A stretch of 42,825 bases of DNA. It comes from a virus. Positions 7,301-14,639 of the stretch are shown piece by piece. The notes beneath the pieces were generated by a model, which saw only the letters and a program-made list of their open reading frames with translations, was not told where the DNA came from and searched no databases. Positions within the stretch are counted from its first letter, which is position 1. The number at the start of each line of letters is the position of its first letter. Location: positions 1 through 42,825 of IMG/VR virus record IMGVR_UViG_3300004770_000037; one strand, written 5' to 3'. The translations under genes were made by a program, and so were the position numbers.

Positions 7301-8260
7301 TCAAAATTCCGAGGGAAGATTGTGATGCCATTTCAAAAACTCGCCCCCATCAATAAGAATCAGCTTCTCATTTTTAGCGGCACTCTCCGTTGCACCATCG
7401 GTAAATCTTGAGGTTGTCACAAGATAACCTCGATCTGCACCGTGTTCTTCAATGACCCCCTTGAATTTTTGCACATCCGGCCTTCCCACTGGATTCTCCA
7501 GAGCATAACGCTTGCACTGCACAATAATAAGACCTCCACCCCTAACTTTGGCGAAGCCATCTACCCCCATATCATTTGACTTTTTCGTAACCCAAGCCAG
7601 TTCAATCGCCGGAACATCAAAAAAGCTCATGACATGGCATTCGAAATCGTAAGGGTCCATCGACAATAGATGCCTCATGGCCGCCGATGGTTCGACGGGC
7701 ATATCTGACCGAAATGGCACCTGGCACTCTTGAACCATCGCCCGCCGTAAGCGAGAACTTGCTTGCCGCAATGCTTCATCTGCGGCAATCAATGCGACAA
7801 CTTCCATTAAAGCTGATGCCCCACCCCTACTTATAGCAATAGCCTCAATCACCGAGGTGATTCCAGCCGACCCAAGAAAAACCAATAGCAATATTGGAAC
7901 GCCCGTTGCGCTCCCAAGCGCGGCCACGCCGACAGCCTGACCTCCCATGACTGTTGAAGCCAACAAAGTCACGGGTATAGCAATTTTAACTGCGATAGGA
8001 AGATCTGAGTCCTTATAATTTTTAACACTCTCGCTAACACTATTAAATACAACCGACAGAGATGCCTTTGAATCCAACAAAGCATAAAGTCCTTTGGCCT
8101 TCTCTAATCGTGGCAAATCACTTTCAATCACCCCCCGTGAAGACTCAAGCCACGCAATGATTGCAATTCGATCCTCTTCCTTGGAAACATGACCAATCGC
8201 ATTCACAAAAACATCAACGAGCCAGTGGCGTATTTTTTCGATCATAGAATCAGAAATCAT
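7301..8260 (-). CDS. Membrane-anchored Mrr-family restriction endonuclease-like protein
   Basis: The C-terminal 110 residues of this 319-aa protein match the Mrr catalytic fold (PD-(D/E)xK): DPYDFECHV, then GVDG with D234, then IIVQCKRY with Q248 and K250, then GYLVTTSRFT. The N-terminal half is a helical region (1-85) followed by two hydrophobic stretches (about 89-110 and 118-143) rich in Gly/Ala, so the nuclease domain is probably held at the inner membrane facing the cytoplasm. The ATG at 8260 has GGGAGGG upstream. The gene sits alone between the repressor and the second operator cluster, and is visibly more AT-rich than its neighbours. A role in excluding incoming phage DNA is inferred. 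Confidence 0.8.
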   Translation of the reverse strand: MISDSMIEKIRHWLVDVFVNAIGHVSKEEDRIAIIAWLESSRGVIESDLPRLEKAKGLYALLDSKASLSVVFNSVSESVKNYKDSDLPIAVKIAIPVTLLASTVMGGQAVGVAALGSATGVPILLLVFLGSAGITSVIEAIAISRGGASALMEVVALIAADEALRQASSRLRRAMVQECQVPFRSDMPVEPSAAMRHLLSMDPYDFECHVMSFFDVPAIELAWVTKKSNDMGVDGFAKVRGGGLIIVQCKRYALENPVGRPDVQKFKGVIEEHGADRGYLVTTSRFTDGATESAAKNEKLILIDGGEFLKWHHNLPSEF

Positions 8261-8305
8261 TTTCCCTCCCCGCACACGCAGCAAACCAACCCGCAATAGA
8301 CGAAC

Positions 8306-8333
8306 AATCTATCACCCCTCACCCACTTATCAA
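8306..8333 (-). promoter_or_regulatory. Candidate promoter of the Mrr-like gene
   Basis: TTGATA (8333-8328) and TAGATT (8311-8306) on the minus strand with a 16-base spacer, about 45 bases before the Mrr-like ATG. The operator at 8337-8354 ends 3 bases upstream of the -35, the position from which a bound repressor could activate RNA polymerase. Confidence 0.45.
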
Positions 8334-8336
8334 TAA

Positions 8337-8387
8337 AATGGGAAATATCCCATTTTAGCCTTGACGGTTAATGGGAAATATCCCATT
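8337..8387. promoter_or_regulatory. Second repressor operator pair
   Basis: Two identical 18-base sites, AATGGGAAATATCCCATT, at 8337-8354 and 8370-8387, 33 bases apart (about three helical turns). They share the TGGGA-n4-TCCCA core with the three sites around the repressor promoter, 1.7 kb away. They separate the Mrr-like gene from the rightward early operon. Confidence 0.82.
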
Positions 8388-8390
8388 TTA
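8361..8390 (+). promoter_or_regulatory. Rightward early promoter
   Basis: TTGACG at 8361-8366 followed after 18 bases by ATTTTA (8385-8390). The second operator of the pair (8370-8387) occupies the spacer and reaches the -10, so repressor should shut it off. It would drive the genes from 8501 to the integrase. The -10 assignment is weak. Confidence 0.5.
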
Positions 8391-8500
8391 AAATCCATCA
8401 ACCAATTCCGGTTGATACCCCGACCTCAGACGGGGTCAGTCAGATGCGTCCCAGGCCCTTACCCTCCCGTGGCTTGGGACGCAGATTGGTGGAGGATGAC

Positions 8501-8818
8501 ATGGCGCAAGTAAACTCTCTGACCGCAGAAGACCACGCGCTGGCCAAATACAATCGCCTGTTGCGCGAAGCCAGAACGCTTGGACCCCTTTCCGCCCGCC
8601 TGCAGGTCGGCTTTGCCGCCGCCGAGGCCAAGGAAAATGGTCTGATCCTGACCAATCCCTTCGACCCCGCCCATGAAGCCGTGATGTTTGGACATTGGGC
8701 CGAGCATTATGCCAACGGCTACAACACCCCCATCCCCACCGCATCCATATCCGCGCTGAAAGATTGGAAACCCAAACCCGGTTCCAACGCCTGCGCCCGT
8801 TCCGCCGTCAACGATTAG
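8501..8818 (+). CDS. Hypothetical early protein, 105 aa
   Basis: First gene of the rightward operon. ATG 8501 has GGAGGA 5 bases upstream, which decides the start over an ATG at 8444. The product is helical in its first half (TAEDHALAKYNRLLREAR), with a central AHEAVMFGHWAEHYANGYN segment carrying two histidines and a glutamate, and a basic Pro-rich tail. No known family is recognised. Being first behind an operator-controlled promoter implies expression immediately on infection or induction. Confidence 0.7.
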   Translation: MAQVNSLTAEDHALAKYNRLLREARTLGPLSARLQVGFAAAEAKENGLILTNPFDPAHEAVMFGHWAEHYANGYNTPIPTASISALKDWKPKPGSNACARSAVND

Positions 8819-8826
8819 GAGACGTT

Positions 8827-9180
8827 ATGTCCAACCATGTTTTAAACAGTTTCAACGCCGTTGTGGCCAATTTGGAAGGCGGTCAAGTCCTTGATGATTT
8901 GACCACTGCCGTCGCCGAAGTGATCGCGGCCATATCCAATGAAGTCCATACGCGGGGCGGCAAGCCCAAAGGGTCAATCACGCTGCGCTTGGATTTCAAG
9001 CAAGATTCCGGCGTCATGGAAGTCAATGCCGATATCAAAACCACCGTCCCCAAGGCGGTCCGGTCGCGCACGGTGCTGTGGGCAACGCCCGACAACATGC
9101 TGACCACCATGAATCCCAAGCAACAAGAATTCGCCTTCCGGGATGTTAATGCCCAAGCCCAGCCGCGCGATGCGGTCTAA
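8827..9180 (+). CDS. Conserved-type early phage protein paired with DUF2303, 117 aa
   Basis: AGGAGA lies before ATG 8827, eight bases past the previous stop. The N-terminal half is an amphipathic helix (DLTTAVAEVIAAISNEV). The second half is a predicted beta segment (GSITLRLDFKQDSGVMEV) ending in an acidic, basic mixture with FAFRDVN. I recall similar short proteins next to DUF2303 genes in other proteobacterial phages, but no function is known to me. It probably works with the DUF2303 protein that follows after 23 bases. Confidence 0.72.
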   Translation: MSNHVLNSFNAVVANLEGGQVLDDLTTAVAEVIAAISNEVHTRGGKPKGSITLRLDFKQDSGVMEVNADIKTTVPKAVRSRTVLWATPDNMLTTMNPKQQEFAFRDVNAQAQPRDAV

Positions 9181-9203
9181 CCCAAAAACATAAGGATAAG
9201 TTT

Positions 9204-10130
9204 ATGTCTGACGAAGCTGAAAAAAACACCGCTACGGTGGTCGCTGATCTGGTCAAAGAACTCTACTTTGCCGAGATCTTGCAGATCGAACATAACGGCA
9301 TGAAGGTTCCGGTTCTTCAAACACCGGATTCGATGAAGATGTCATCGGTCAAAAGATTTTTTGACGAATACCGTGACAAGCCCGAACGTCGCACCGGAAC
9401 AGCCACCATGACCACCATGGGGGCGTTTGTTGACCATACCAACAGGTTCAAGGACGCTGATTCCGCCCTGTTCGCCGACGCCAATCCAACCAATCCCAGC
9501 ATTACTGCTGTCCTGGATTATCATCGCCAGACAGCCCAAGGAGACCCCCGTTTTGGCACGCACCGTACCCATTTTGCTTTCCCGCTGTCCGATGAATGGA
9601 AGATTTGGAATGCGGGCAATGGCAAGCGCATGGACCCCTCGACCTTCGCCGAATTCATTGAAAACCGCCTGACCGATATTCTGGTTCCGACCGATCTGTC
9701 CAACCCGGAAAGTGAAGCGGAAAAGGCACTGGCCAGCTTTGCCGCTCTGACCGGCGGTAACTTTGCGGACCCAGCCAAGATGTTGGAACTAAGCCGAGGT
9801 CTGTCCATCAATGTGGATGAAAAGGTCAAGCAGGTCACCAACCTGTCCAGTGGTGAAATCCAGGTGCAATACGAGGCATCGCACACCGACGGCAGTGGCC
9901 AGCCGATCAAGGTGCCCAACCTGTTCATGATCGCTATCCCGGTGTTTGATCGCGGCGATGTATTCCGCATTGCCGCCCGCCTGCGCTATCGCACTTTGGG
10001 TGGACGGGTTGAATGGTTCTACGACCTGTACCGCGCCGACAAAGTCTTCCGCGTGGCGATTGATGAAGCTGCAGCGTTCGCAGCCACCAACACCGGCCTT
10101 CCCATGTTCTCTGGCACGCCAGAAGCCTAA
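9204..10130 (+). CDS. DUF2303 family protein (YfdQ-like)
   Basis: The 308-aa product matches the DUF2303 family, whose E. coli member is YfdQ of the CPS-53 prophage. Family-typical segments are MTTMGAFVDHTNRF, LDYHRQ with a following RFGTHRTHFAFPLS, and the C-terminal FRIAARLRYR. The biochemical role is unknown. In E. coli, overexpression of the yfdQ-yfdR-yfdS-yfdT cluster has been reported to inhibit chromosome replication initiation. A YfdR-like HD protein lies two genes downstream here, so the module is partly preserved. AAGGATAAGTTT precedes the ATG. Confidence 0.85.
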   Translation: MSDEAEKNTATVVADLVKELYFAEILQIEHNGMKVPVLQTPDSMKMSSVKRFFDEYRDKPERRTGTATMTTMGAFVDHTNRFKDADSALFADANPTNPSITAVLDYHRQTAQGDPRFGTHRTHFAFPLSDEWKIWNAGNGKRMDPSTFAEFIENRLTDILVPTDLSNPESEAEKALASFAALTGGNFADPAKMLELSRGLSINVDEKVKQVTNLSSGEIQVQYEASHTDGSGQPIKVPNLFMIAIPVFDRGDVFRIAARLRYRTLGGRVEWFYDLYRADKVFRVAIDEAAAFAATNTGLPMFSGTPEA

Positions 10131-10179
10131 CCCAGCCCTTGGGACGCGCCCTGCAACCCATTTTCTGAAAGGACCAGTC

Positions 10180-10437
10180 TTGGTTGCTTTAGACGAGCGA
10201 AAAGGTCAACCGACCGAACAGGGTGCGTCCCTTCCCCAACCTTGCGCCATTTGCGGCGGGCAAGCCCCATTCGGGGTGGGTGTCCGCTTGCTAAGGGGTG
10301 AAATCGGCAAGTGGTATTGCCGCGATCATCGCCCGGTCAAAGCGGCCAAGCCAGAATCTGTCCAGACAAAACCGGCCACACAAATTCCTAATGCCAAGGC
10401 CGCAGCGCCGAAACCAAACCAAGGGAAGCTTCTATGA
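10180..10437 (+). CDS. Small zinc-ribbon protein, 85 aa, TTG start
   Basis: No ATG fits, but TTG at 10180 has AAAGGA 6 bases upstream and opens a frame that overlaps the next gene as ATGA. The product carries a CxxC (C22, C25) and a CxxH (C47, H50) about 20 residues apart, a typical zinc ribbon, followed by a Lys/Ala/Pro-rich flexible tail. Probably a DNA-, RNA- or protein-binding adaptor; the target is unknown. Tight coupling to the HD-domain gene suggests that the two act together. Confidence 0.68.
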   Translation: MVALDERKGQPTEQGASLPQPCAICGGQAPFGVGVRLLRGEIGKWYCRDHRPVKAAKPESVQTKPATQIPNAKAAAPKPNQGKLL

Positions 10438-11126
10438 ATGTCTTTCATAAACCCATCTCCGAGCAAGGCCCCTACGCCCATCCCTTTTCCGGCAAGTTGG
10501 TCCCAATTTTGAACGCGCAGCCGCACCATATTCACTGGCGCGATATCGCGATCATGTTGGGCGGTATTCCGCGCTTCAATCGGGGGACAACCGTCGCCTA
10601 TTATGTCGCGCAGCATCTGGTTTATGCCCTGGACATAACCCGCCTTGCCGTCCATCGCCCCATGTGGATGGCCACGTTGCTGTCCATCGTTCCCGAAAAA
10701 TCAGACCAGACCGCGCTGCACAAATTCATTCAATGCTTGGGACAGGATGACGAATTGGCCCGCCAGGTCTATCTGGCTGTTCTGATCCACGATGCCCACG
10801 AATATATCACGGGCGACATCACCCGACCGATGGGAAAAGCGATCGAGATCATTGCCGGAATTAATGTCCTTGACCCCATCAAGACGGCATTGGATCAAGC
10901 CATCTATCCCTCTGCCGGTCTGCCGTGGCCACTGCCCGCCAACTGGAAAATCCTGATTACGGCGGTCGATGACGTGATGCTGGCCATGGAAAAACGCGAC
11001 CTGTTGCTTGAATCCGACGAAGGCCGCGACATTCCCATTTCGGCGTCTTTCGCCATCAAGCCCGTCCCGGAATCGCAAGCGACCGACATGTTTCTAAATC
11101 GGTTTCTTGAACTGCGAAGGCCATAG
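10434..11126 (+). CDS. HD-domain phosphohydrolase, YfdR-like nucleotidase
   Basis: A 230-aa HD-superfamily protein. The metal-binding set is visible as H in VAQHLVYAL (about residue 61), HDAHE (about 118-122) and a later D (DPIKTALDQAI region). This is the 5'-deoxynucleotidase-like pattern of YfdR and of many phage HD hydrolases, which probably dephosphorylate dNMPs or adjust nucleotide pools. E. coli YfdR is also reported to bind DnaA. The start overlaps the zinc-ribbon stop (ATGA). The substrate cannot be told from the sequence. Confidence 0.8.
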   Translation: MNVFHKPISEQGPYAHPFSGKLVPILNAQPHHIHWRDIAIMLGGIPRFNRGTTVAYYVAQHLVYALDITRLAVHRPMWMATLLSIVPEKSDQTALHKFIQCLGQDDELARQVYLAVLIHDAHEYITGDITRPMGKAIEIIAGINVLDPIKTALDQAIYPSAGLPWPLPANWKILITAVDDVMLAMEKRDLLLESDEGRDIPISASFAIKPVPESQATDMFLNRFLELRRP

Positions 11127-11165
11127 AAAAAGCCCTGCGCCCGCTTTGGTTCGCCCAGCGGCAGG
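11127..11165 (-). terminator. Hairpin with T-run facing left, possible antisense terminator
   Basis: After the HD gene, CCCTG and CAGGG arms with inner CCGC/GCGG enclose a loop. On the minus strand the hairpin is followed by TTTTTC. All nearby genes run rightward, so it would only stop antisense transcripts; it could equally be a spurious fold. Confidence 0.3.
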
Positions 11166-11263
11166 GAGTCGAAATGCTGGTTACCCCCCTCACAGAGACA
11201 CAGCAGGACGGCAGAGGCACCAAGCCCCAAACGGTGGAAGGCCGAATGATCATGGAGATGACA

Positions 11264-11896
11264 ATGACGAACGCCACCCCCCAGTTTTTCCCGCCACCGC
11301 GCAAAATCGGCTATGCCCGCGTCTCGACCGACAAGCAAGACACCGCCTTGCAACTGGACGCTTTGAATGCGGCTGGCGTTCCCACCAGCGCCATCTTCAC
11401 CGATAAAATTTCCGGGTCACGCGATGACCGCGAAGGTCTGCGCGAGGCGTTGGAGTCCTTGGATCGCGGCGTTGTCCTGGTGGTGTGGCGGATCGACCGT
11501 CTTGGCCGTTCTTTGCGCCATCTGTTGACCCTGTCCGAAATCATCGAAGCCAAGGGGGCCACACTGGTTTCCCTGTGCGAAGGCATCGACATGGGAACAC
11601 CCGCCGGTCGCATGGTGTTTTCCATGCTGGGGGCCGTCGCCCAATTCGAACGCGATGTAATCAGTCTGCGCACCCGCGCCGGTCTGGCTGCCGCCGCCAA
11701 ACGGGGCGTCAAACTGGGGGCCAAGGCCAAGCTGCCGGTGGGAAGCCAATTATGGACCGATGTCCGCGCCGACATGCTGCGCGGCATGCAGGGCCACCGC
11801 ATTGCCCGCAAATACAAGGTCTCGGAAGCAACCTTATACAAAACCTTCCCCGGTGGCCGCGCCGCGCTTTTGGCTGCGGAATCCGGGGCGGAATAA
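11264..11896 (+). CDS. Serine recombinase, resolvase/invertase family
   Basis: A 210-aa small serine recombinase. The catalytic serine is S21 in IGYARVSTDKQD. Downstream are RIDRLGRS, the dimer-interface helix (AGRMVFSMLGAVAQFERD) and a C-terminal HTH (GHRIARKYKVSEATLYKTF). It would catalyse site-specific resolution or inversion through a covalent phosphoserine link. The ATG at 11264 has GGAGAT upstream; in-frame ATGs at 11246-11258 are possible. The phage also has a tyrosine integrase, so this enzyme is not needed for integration. No inverted-repeat crossover pair was found by eye. Confidence 0.9.
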   Translation: MTNATPQFFPPPRKIGYARVSTDKQDTALQLDALNAAGVPTSAIFTDKISGSRDDREGLREALESLDRGVVLVVWRIDRLGRSLRHLLTLSEIIEAKGATLVSLCEGIDMGTPAGRMVFSMLGAVAQFERDVISLRTRAGLAAAAKRGVKLGAKAKLPVGSQLWTDVRADMLRGMQGHRIARKYKVSEATLYKTFPGGRAALLAAESGAE

Positions 11897-12015
11897 CCTC
11901 GGATTTTGGGTCGGGTTTGAGCTTCTCGGTGCGAGGGAAGCACGCTCTAAAAGTACCTGACGTAAGCCAGCACCGGCCCATTTCGTAACCACCTAACTTC
12001 AAAAGAGGATCGAAT

Positions 12016-12258
12016 ATGATGCAGCCCAAACAACCGACCGACGAAGAAATATATGATGCGATTGATCGTTGGCATGAAAGCTCATCCACGCTTCCGTTGT
12101 ACGAGTTTTTGGGTTGGTCGAAAGCAGAATTCGACACATGGCTTGTTGACCGTTCTAAAGCGCCCACACGCCCATTAAAGCACAGTGAACCTGAAATCCC
12201 ATATTTCCTGCGCCGCCGCGATCCGGCAACAGGTCGATATGAGGATGGAACAATCTAA
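12016..12258 (+). CDS. Small conserved-type phage protein, 80 aa
   Basis: Preceded by AGAGGA at good spacing. The motif IDRWHESSSTLPLYEFLGWSK followed by EFDTWLVD resembles short phage proteins I have seen with a DLPLHEFLGMT-like core, but these have no assigned function. The C-terminus is basic and charged. It is separated from the recombinase gene by about 120 bases with no visible promoter or terminator. Confidence 0.68.
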   Translation: MMQPKQPTDEEIYDAIDRWHESSSTLPLYEFLGWSKAEFDTWLVDRSKAPTRPLKHSEPEIPYFLRRRDPATGRYEDGTI

Positions 12259-12287
12259 CCTCGCTCAACCCAAACCGGAACGTAACC

Positions 12288-12929
12288 ATGAACGCACCCG
12301 TTAAGCCGATAGTTTCAGGTTTATTTGTTGAAACCGACGGCGCTTATTTTGGCCTTGACGGGATCGACCCGTGGGACATTGCTCGTGATGCTCGGACATA
12401 CCGTGGACCATGGCCCGTGGTTGCACATCCGCCGTGTACTCGTTGGGGGAGATATTGGGGTGGAGCTCCCTGCAAGCCACATCAGCACCGGCTTGGGGAA
12501 GACGATGGGTGCTTTGCTTCGGCCCTGACTGCGGTTCGGAACTATGGTGGAGTGCTTGAACACCCAGCACACTCCCGCGCCTGGTCATATTTTGGGTTAA
12601 AAACGCCCCCATCTGCAGGTAGTTGGGTTACGGCTGATGATTTCGGCGGCTCTACCTGCCACGTCGAACAGGGACACTACGGCCACATGAGCCGCAAGGG
12701 GACTTGGCTTTATGCAGCCCACATCGAACTTCCTGAATTGATCTGGGGGCCGTCCGAACAACGCATCCATCCGACCGCCTTGGCAAAATACGGATACGCA
12801 AAAGCGCGACGGATCGGCGTCATGGCGATGGTCGGCGGCAAGGATAAAACCAAGATCAGAAACGCCACACCACCACAGTTTCGGGACGTGCTGATCGGCA
12901 TGGCTCGGTCTCGTTTCGTAACATCTTAA
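12288..12929 (+). CDS. Phage protein with HPPC motif, possibly methyltransferase-like
   Basis: A 213-aa protein with VVAHPPCTRWGRYWGG near residues 44-59, GGVLEHPAHSRAW, a GHYGH pair of histidines, and ATPPQFRDVLIGMAR at the C-terminus. The PPC triplet recalls the catalytic loop of cytosine-C5 methyltransferases, and LEHP recalls their ENV region, but no SAM-binding FxGxG motif is visible and the protein is short. Relatives in other phages are, to my knowledge, unassigned. It may modify bases or nucleotides, but that is inference. The ATG follows GGAACGTAACC. Confidence 0.7.
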   Translation: MNAPVKPIVSGLFVETDGAYFGLDGIDPWDIARDARTYRGPWPVVAHPPCTRWGRYWGGAPCKPHQHRLGEDDGCFASALTAVRNYGGVLEHPAHSRAWSYFGLKTPPSAGSWVTADDFGGSTCHVEQGHYGHMSRKGTWLYAAHIELPELIWGPSEQRIHPTALAKYGYAKARRIGVMAMVGGKDKTKIRNATPPQFRDVLIGMARSRFVTS

Positions 12930-12962
12930 CCTCCCTTTTATTAGACTCCGAAAGCCGCACAA

Positions 12963-13973
12963 ATGGCCGATAAAACGAACATCGAATGGACTGACTGCAC
13001 TTGGAATGCGATTCGCGGATGCACCCGCGTTTCGGGGGGGTGCCGGAATTGTTATGCCGAGAATATGGCGGCGCGGTTCAGCGACCCCGGACAATGGGGG
13101 CACGGCCTTGCCACCCGCAAACCCAACCGCTGGACGGGCAAGGTGGTGCTGGACGAAGCGGCACTGTTGAAGCCGCTACGATGGAAAAAACCACGCAAGA
13201 TTTTTGTCACCAGCATTGGCGATCCGTTCCATCCTGACGTGCCGGATGAATGGCTTGACCGGCTGTTCGCTGTCATGGCGCTGTGCCCGCAGCATACGTT
13301 TCAGCTTCTGACCAAGCGGCCCGAACGGATGTGGGAATATTTGAATGAATATCAGACGCCAATCCGCATATGCAGCGCGACCGTAGACCTAGCTACCGGA
13401 GACTTGCGCTGGAATAATCCGGCAGGAACTGACGATTGGTGGCCGCTGCCCAACCTCTGGCTTGGCGTATCGGTGGAAAACCAAGAACAGGCAGATCAAC
13501 GCATCCCACACTTGCTGGACACCACCGCCGCCATTCGGTTCTTATCCTGCGAACCGCTGCTTGGGCAGATAAATTTCGAGGGGCGCTTTCTCAATCACCC
13601 AGACCCGAGAGTGCATATCAATTGGCTGGAACGCCTTGATTGGGTCATCGTCGGTGGCGAATCCGGCCCCGCAGCCCGACCGATGCACCCAGATTGGGTG
13701 CGGGAACTGCTTGATCAATGCAACCAAGCGCAAACACCGATCATGTTCAAGCAGTGGGGCGAGTGGGCACCGGGTGAGACTGTCACACGGCAAACCGGAT
13801 GGATGCCAACGGCGTCCTGGTTCAATGACGAATGGCGGTTCAGCGAAGAAAACCTAGCGACAACCGACAATCACATTGACGACGAACCGGACCTTTATCG
13901 CGTCGGCAAAAAAGCCGCCGGTCGCCTGCTGGATGGCATCGAGCACAATGGATATCCGGAGGCAGGCAAATGA
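12963..13973 (+). CDS. Phage Gp37/Gp68 family protein (DUF5131), Cys-cluster
   Basis: A 336-aa member of the Gp37/Gp68 family. The N-terminal GCTRVSGGCRNCYAE gives C20, C27 and C30 (Cx6CxxC), a likely metal or Fe-S site. Further family marks are KIFVTSIGDPFHPDVPDEWL, FQLLTKRPERM, WLGVSVENQEQADQRIPHLL, FLSCEPLLG and WVIVGGESGPAARPMHPDWV. The fold is thought to be TIM-barrel-like and related to radical SAM enzymes, but no reaction is established. An adjacent three-Cys partner protein (TcmP), often found with the family, is absent. The 3' end overlaps the next gene as ATGA. Confidence 0.88.
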   Translation: MADKTNIEWTDCTWNAIRGCTRVSGGCRNCYAENMAARFSDPGQWGHGLATRKPNRWTGKVVLDEAALLKPLRWKKPRKIFVTSIGDPFHPDVPDEWLDRLFAVMALCPQHTFQLLTKRPERMWEYLNEYQTPIRICSATVDLATGDLRWNNPAGTDDWWPLPNLWLGVSVENQEQADQRIPHLLDTTAAIRFLSCEPLLGQINFEGRFLNHPDPRVHINWLERLDWVIVGGESGPAARPMHPDWVRELLDQCNQAQTPIMFKQWGEWAPGETVTRQTGWMPTASWFNDEWRFSEENLATTDNHIDDEPDLYRVGKKAAGRLLDGIEHNGYPEAGK

Positions 13974-14164
13974 CCGAATCCGACCAAATCGAACAATGGC
14001 TTAAGACTAACCGCCCAACTGCAGTTCCAGCGATGCCAGCCATGGGTGATTTCAGGGCAGCATCATCAGCGCGTCATGCCAAGGCCCGTGTCAATGGGCA
14101 AGTGGCTGCACAACGTTCTGGACGTGCAGGACAGGTCAAGCGGACGAAAGCAGGTGTGAAATGA
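13970..14164 (+). CDS. Small basic protein, 64 aa
   Basis: Linked by ATGA overlaps at both ends, to the Gp37/Gp68 gene and to the Cys-rich gene. The product begins with an acidic helix (TESDQIEQWLKTNRP) and ends in a strongly basic, Ala/Arg/Lys-rich tail that could bind nucleic acid. No family is recognised. Confidence 0.55.
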   Translation: MTESDQIEQWLKTNRPTAVPAMPAMGDFRAASSARHAKARVNGQVAAQRSGRAGQVKRTKAGVK

Positions 14165-14310
14165 CCGACCGCCGATGCCTTCTGTGCAAATTCATGTGCC
14201 GTGATCCAGGCGTTAAGCCGTCCTGCGTGTCGCCAAAATCCTGCATTGCCAAAAGTCAGTGGCAAGCTGCCACCGATGATATCGACCTTTCAGCGAAAGG
14301 ACCGTCATGA
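14161..14310 (+). CDS. Tiny Cys-rich protein, 49 aa
   Basis: From the ATG at 14161 a 49-codon frame runs to TGA at 14308-14310. It overlaps the upstream stop and the downstream excisionase start, both as ATGA, so it is likely translated. Five cysteines (C6, C9, C13, C22, C28) start with a CxxC pair, pointing to a small zinc-binding fold. I recognise no family. Confidence 0.55.
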   Translation: MTDRRCLLCKFMCRDPGVKPSCVSPKSCIAKSQWQAATDDIDLSAKGPS

Positions 14311-14639
14311 CCACCATGGAAATCCACGAACTTGGGACATTGCTGCGTGACGTTGTTGCCTCGACCGTCAAAAGCGTTCCAGATTTATTGACTGCGGACA
14401 AAGCGGCAGAACGCCTAGGGATTTCGGTCAAAGTTTTCCGCAGCGAAGTGCGCTCGAAAAGAATTCGCTTTATTTTAATTGGCCGCCGCCGGAAATTCAC
14501 CGAAGACGATCTTAACGCCTACATTGAAAAACAACGCGGGATGATTCCATGTCAGTCTACAAGCCGAAAGGTTCACCGCACTTCCACTATGACTTCCAAT
14601 TCAAAGGTGTACGACATTATGGCTCGACGGGGTGCGTAA
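14307..14639 (+). CDS. xis: Excisionase-like HTH protein
   Basis: Residues 29-77 form a winged HTH of the excisionase/MerR type: LLTADKAAERLGISVKVFRS, then the wing FILIGRRRKFTEDDLNAYI. The gene overlaps the integrase start by 91 bases, the usual place for Xis. It would bend attachment-site DNA and favour excision. The last 30 residues lie in the overlap and look unstructured, so the working domain is about 80 aa. Confidence 0.78.
   Translation: MTTMEIHELGTLLRDVVASTVKSVPDLLTADKAAERLGISVKVFRSEVRSKRIRFILIGRRRKFTEDDLNAYIEKQRGMIPCQSTSRKVHRTSTMTSNSKVYDIMARRGA

Noticed and set aside
8401-8440. CCCCG-ACCTCAGA-CGGGG hairpin (8418-8435) as a terminator
   Set aside because: No T-run on either side and it lies in the leader of the rightward operon; may be a leader structure only.
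11927-12015. Promoter or terminator in the gap after the serine recombinase
   Set aside because: No convincing -35/-10 pair or hairpin plus T-run was found by eye.
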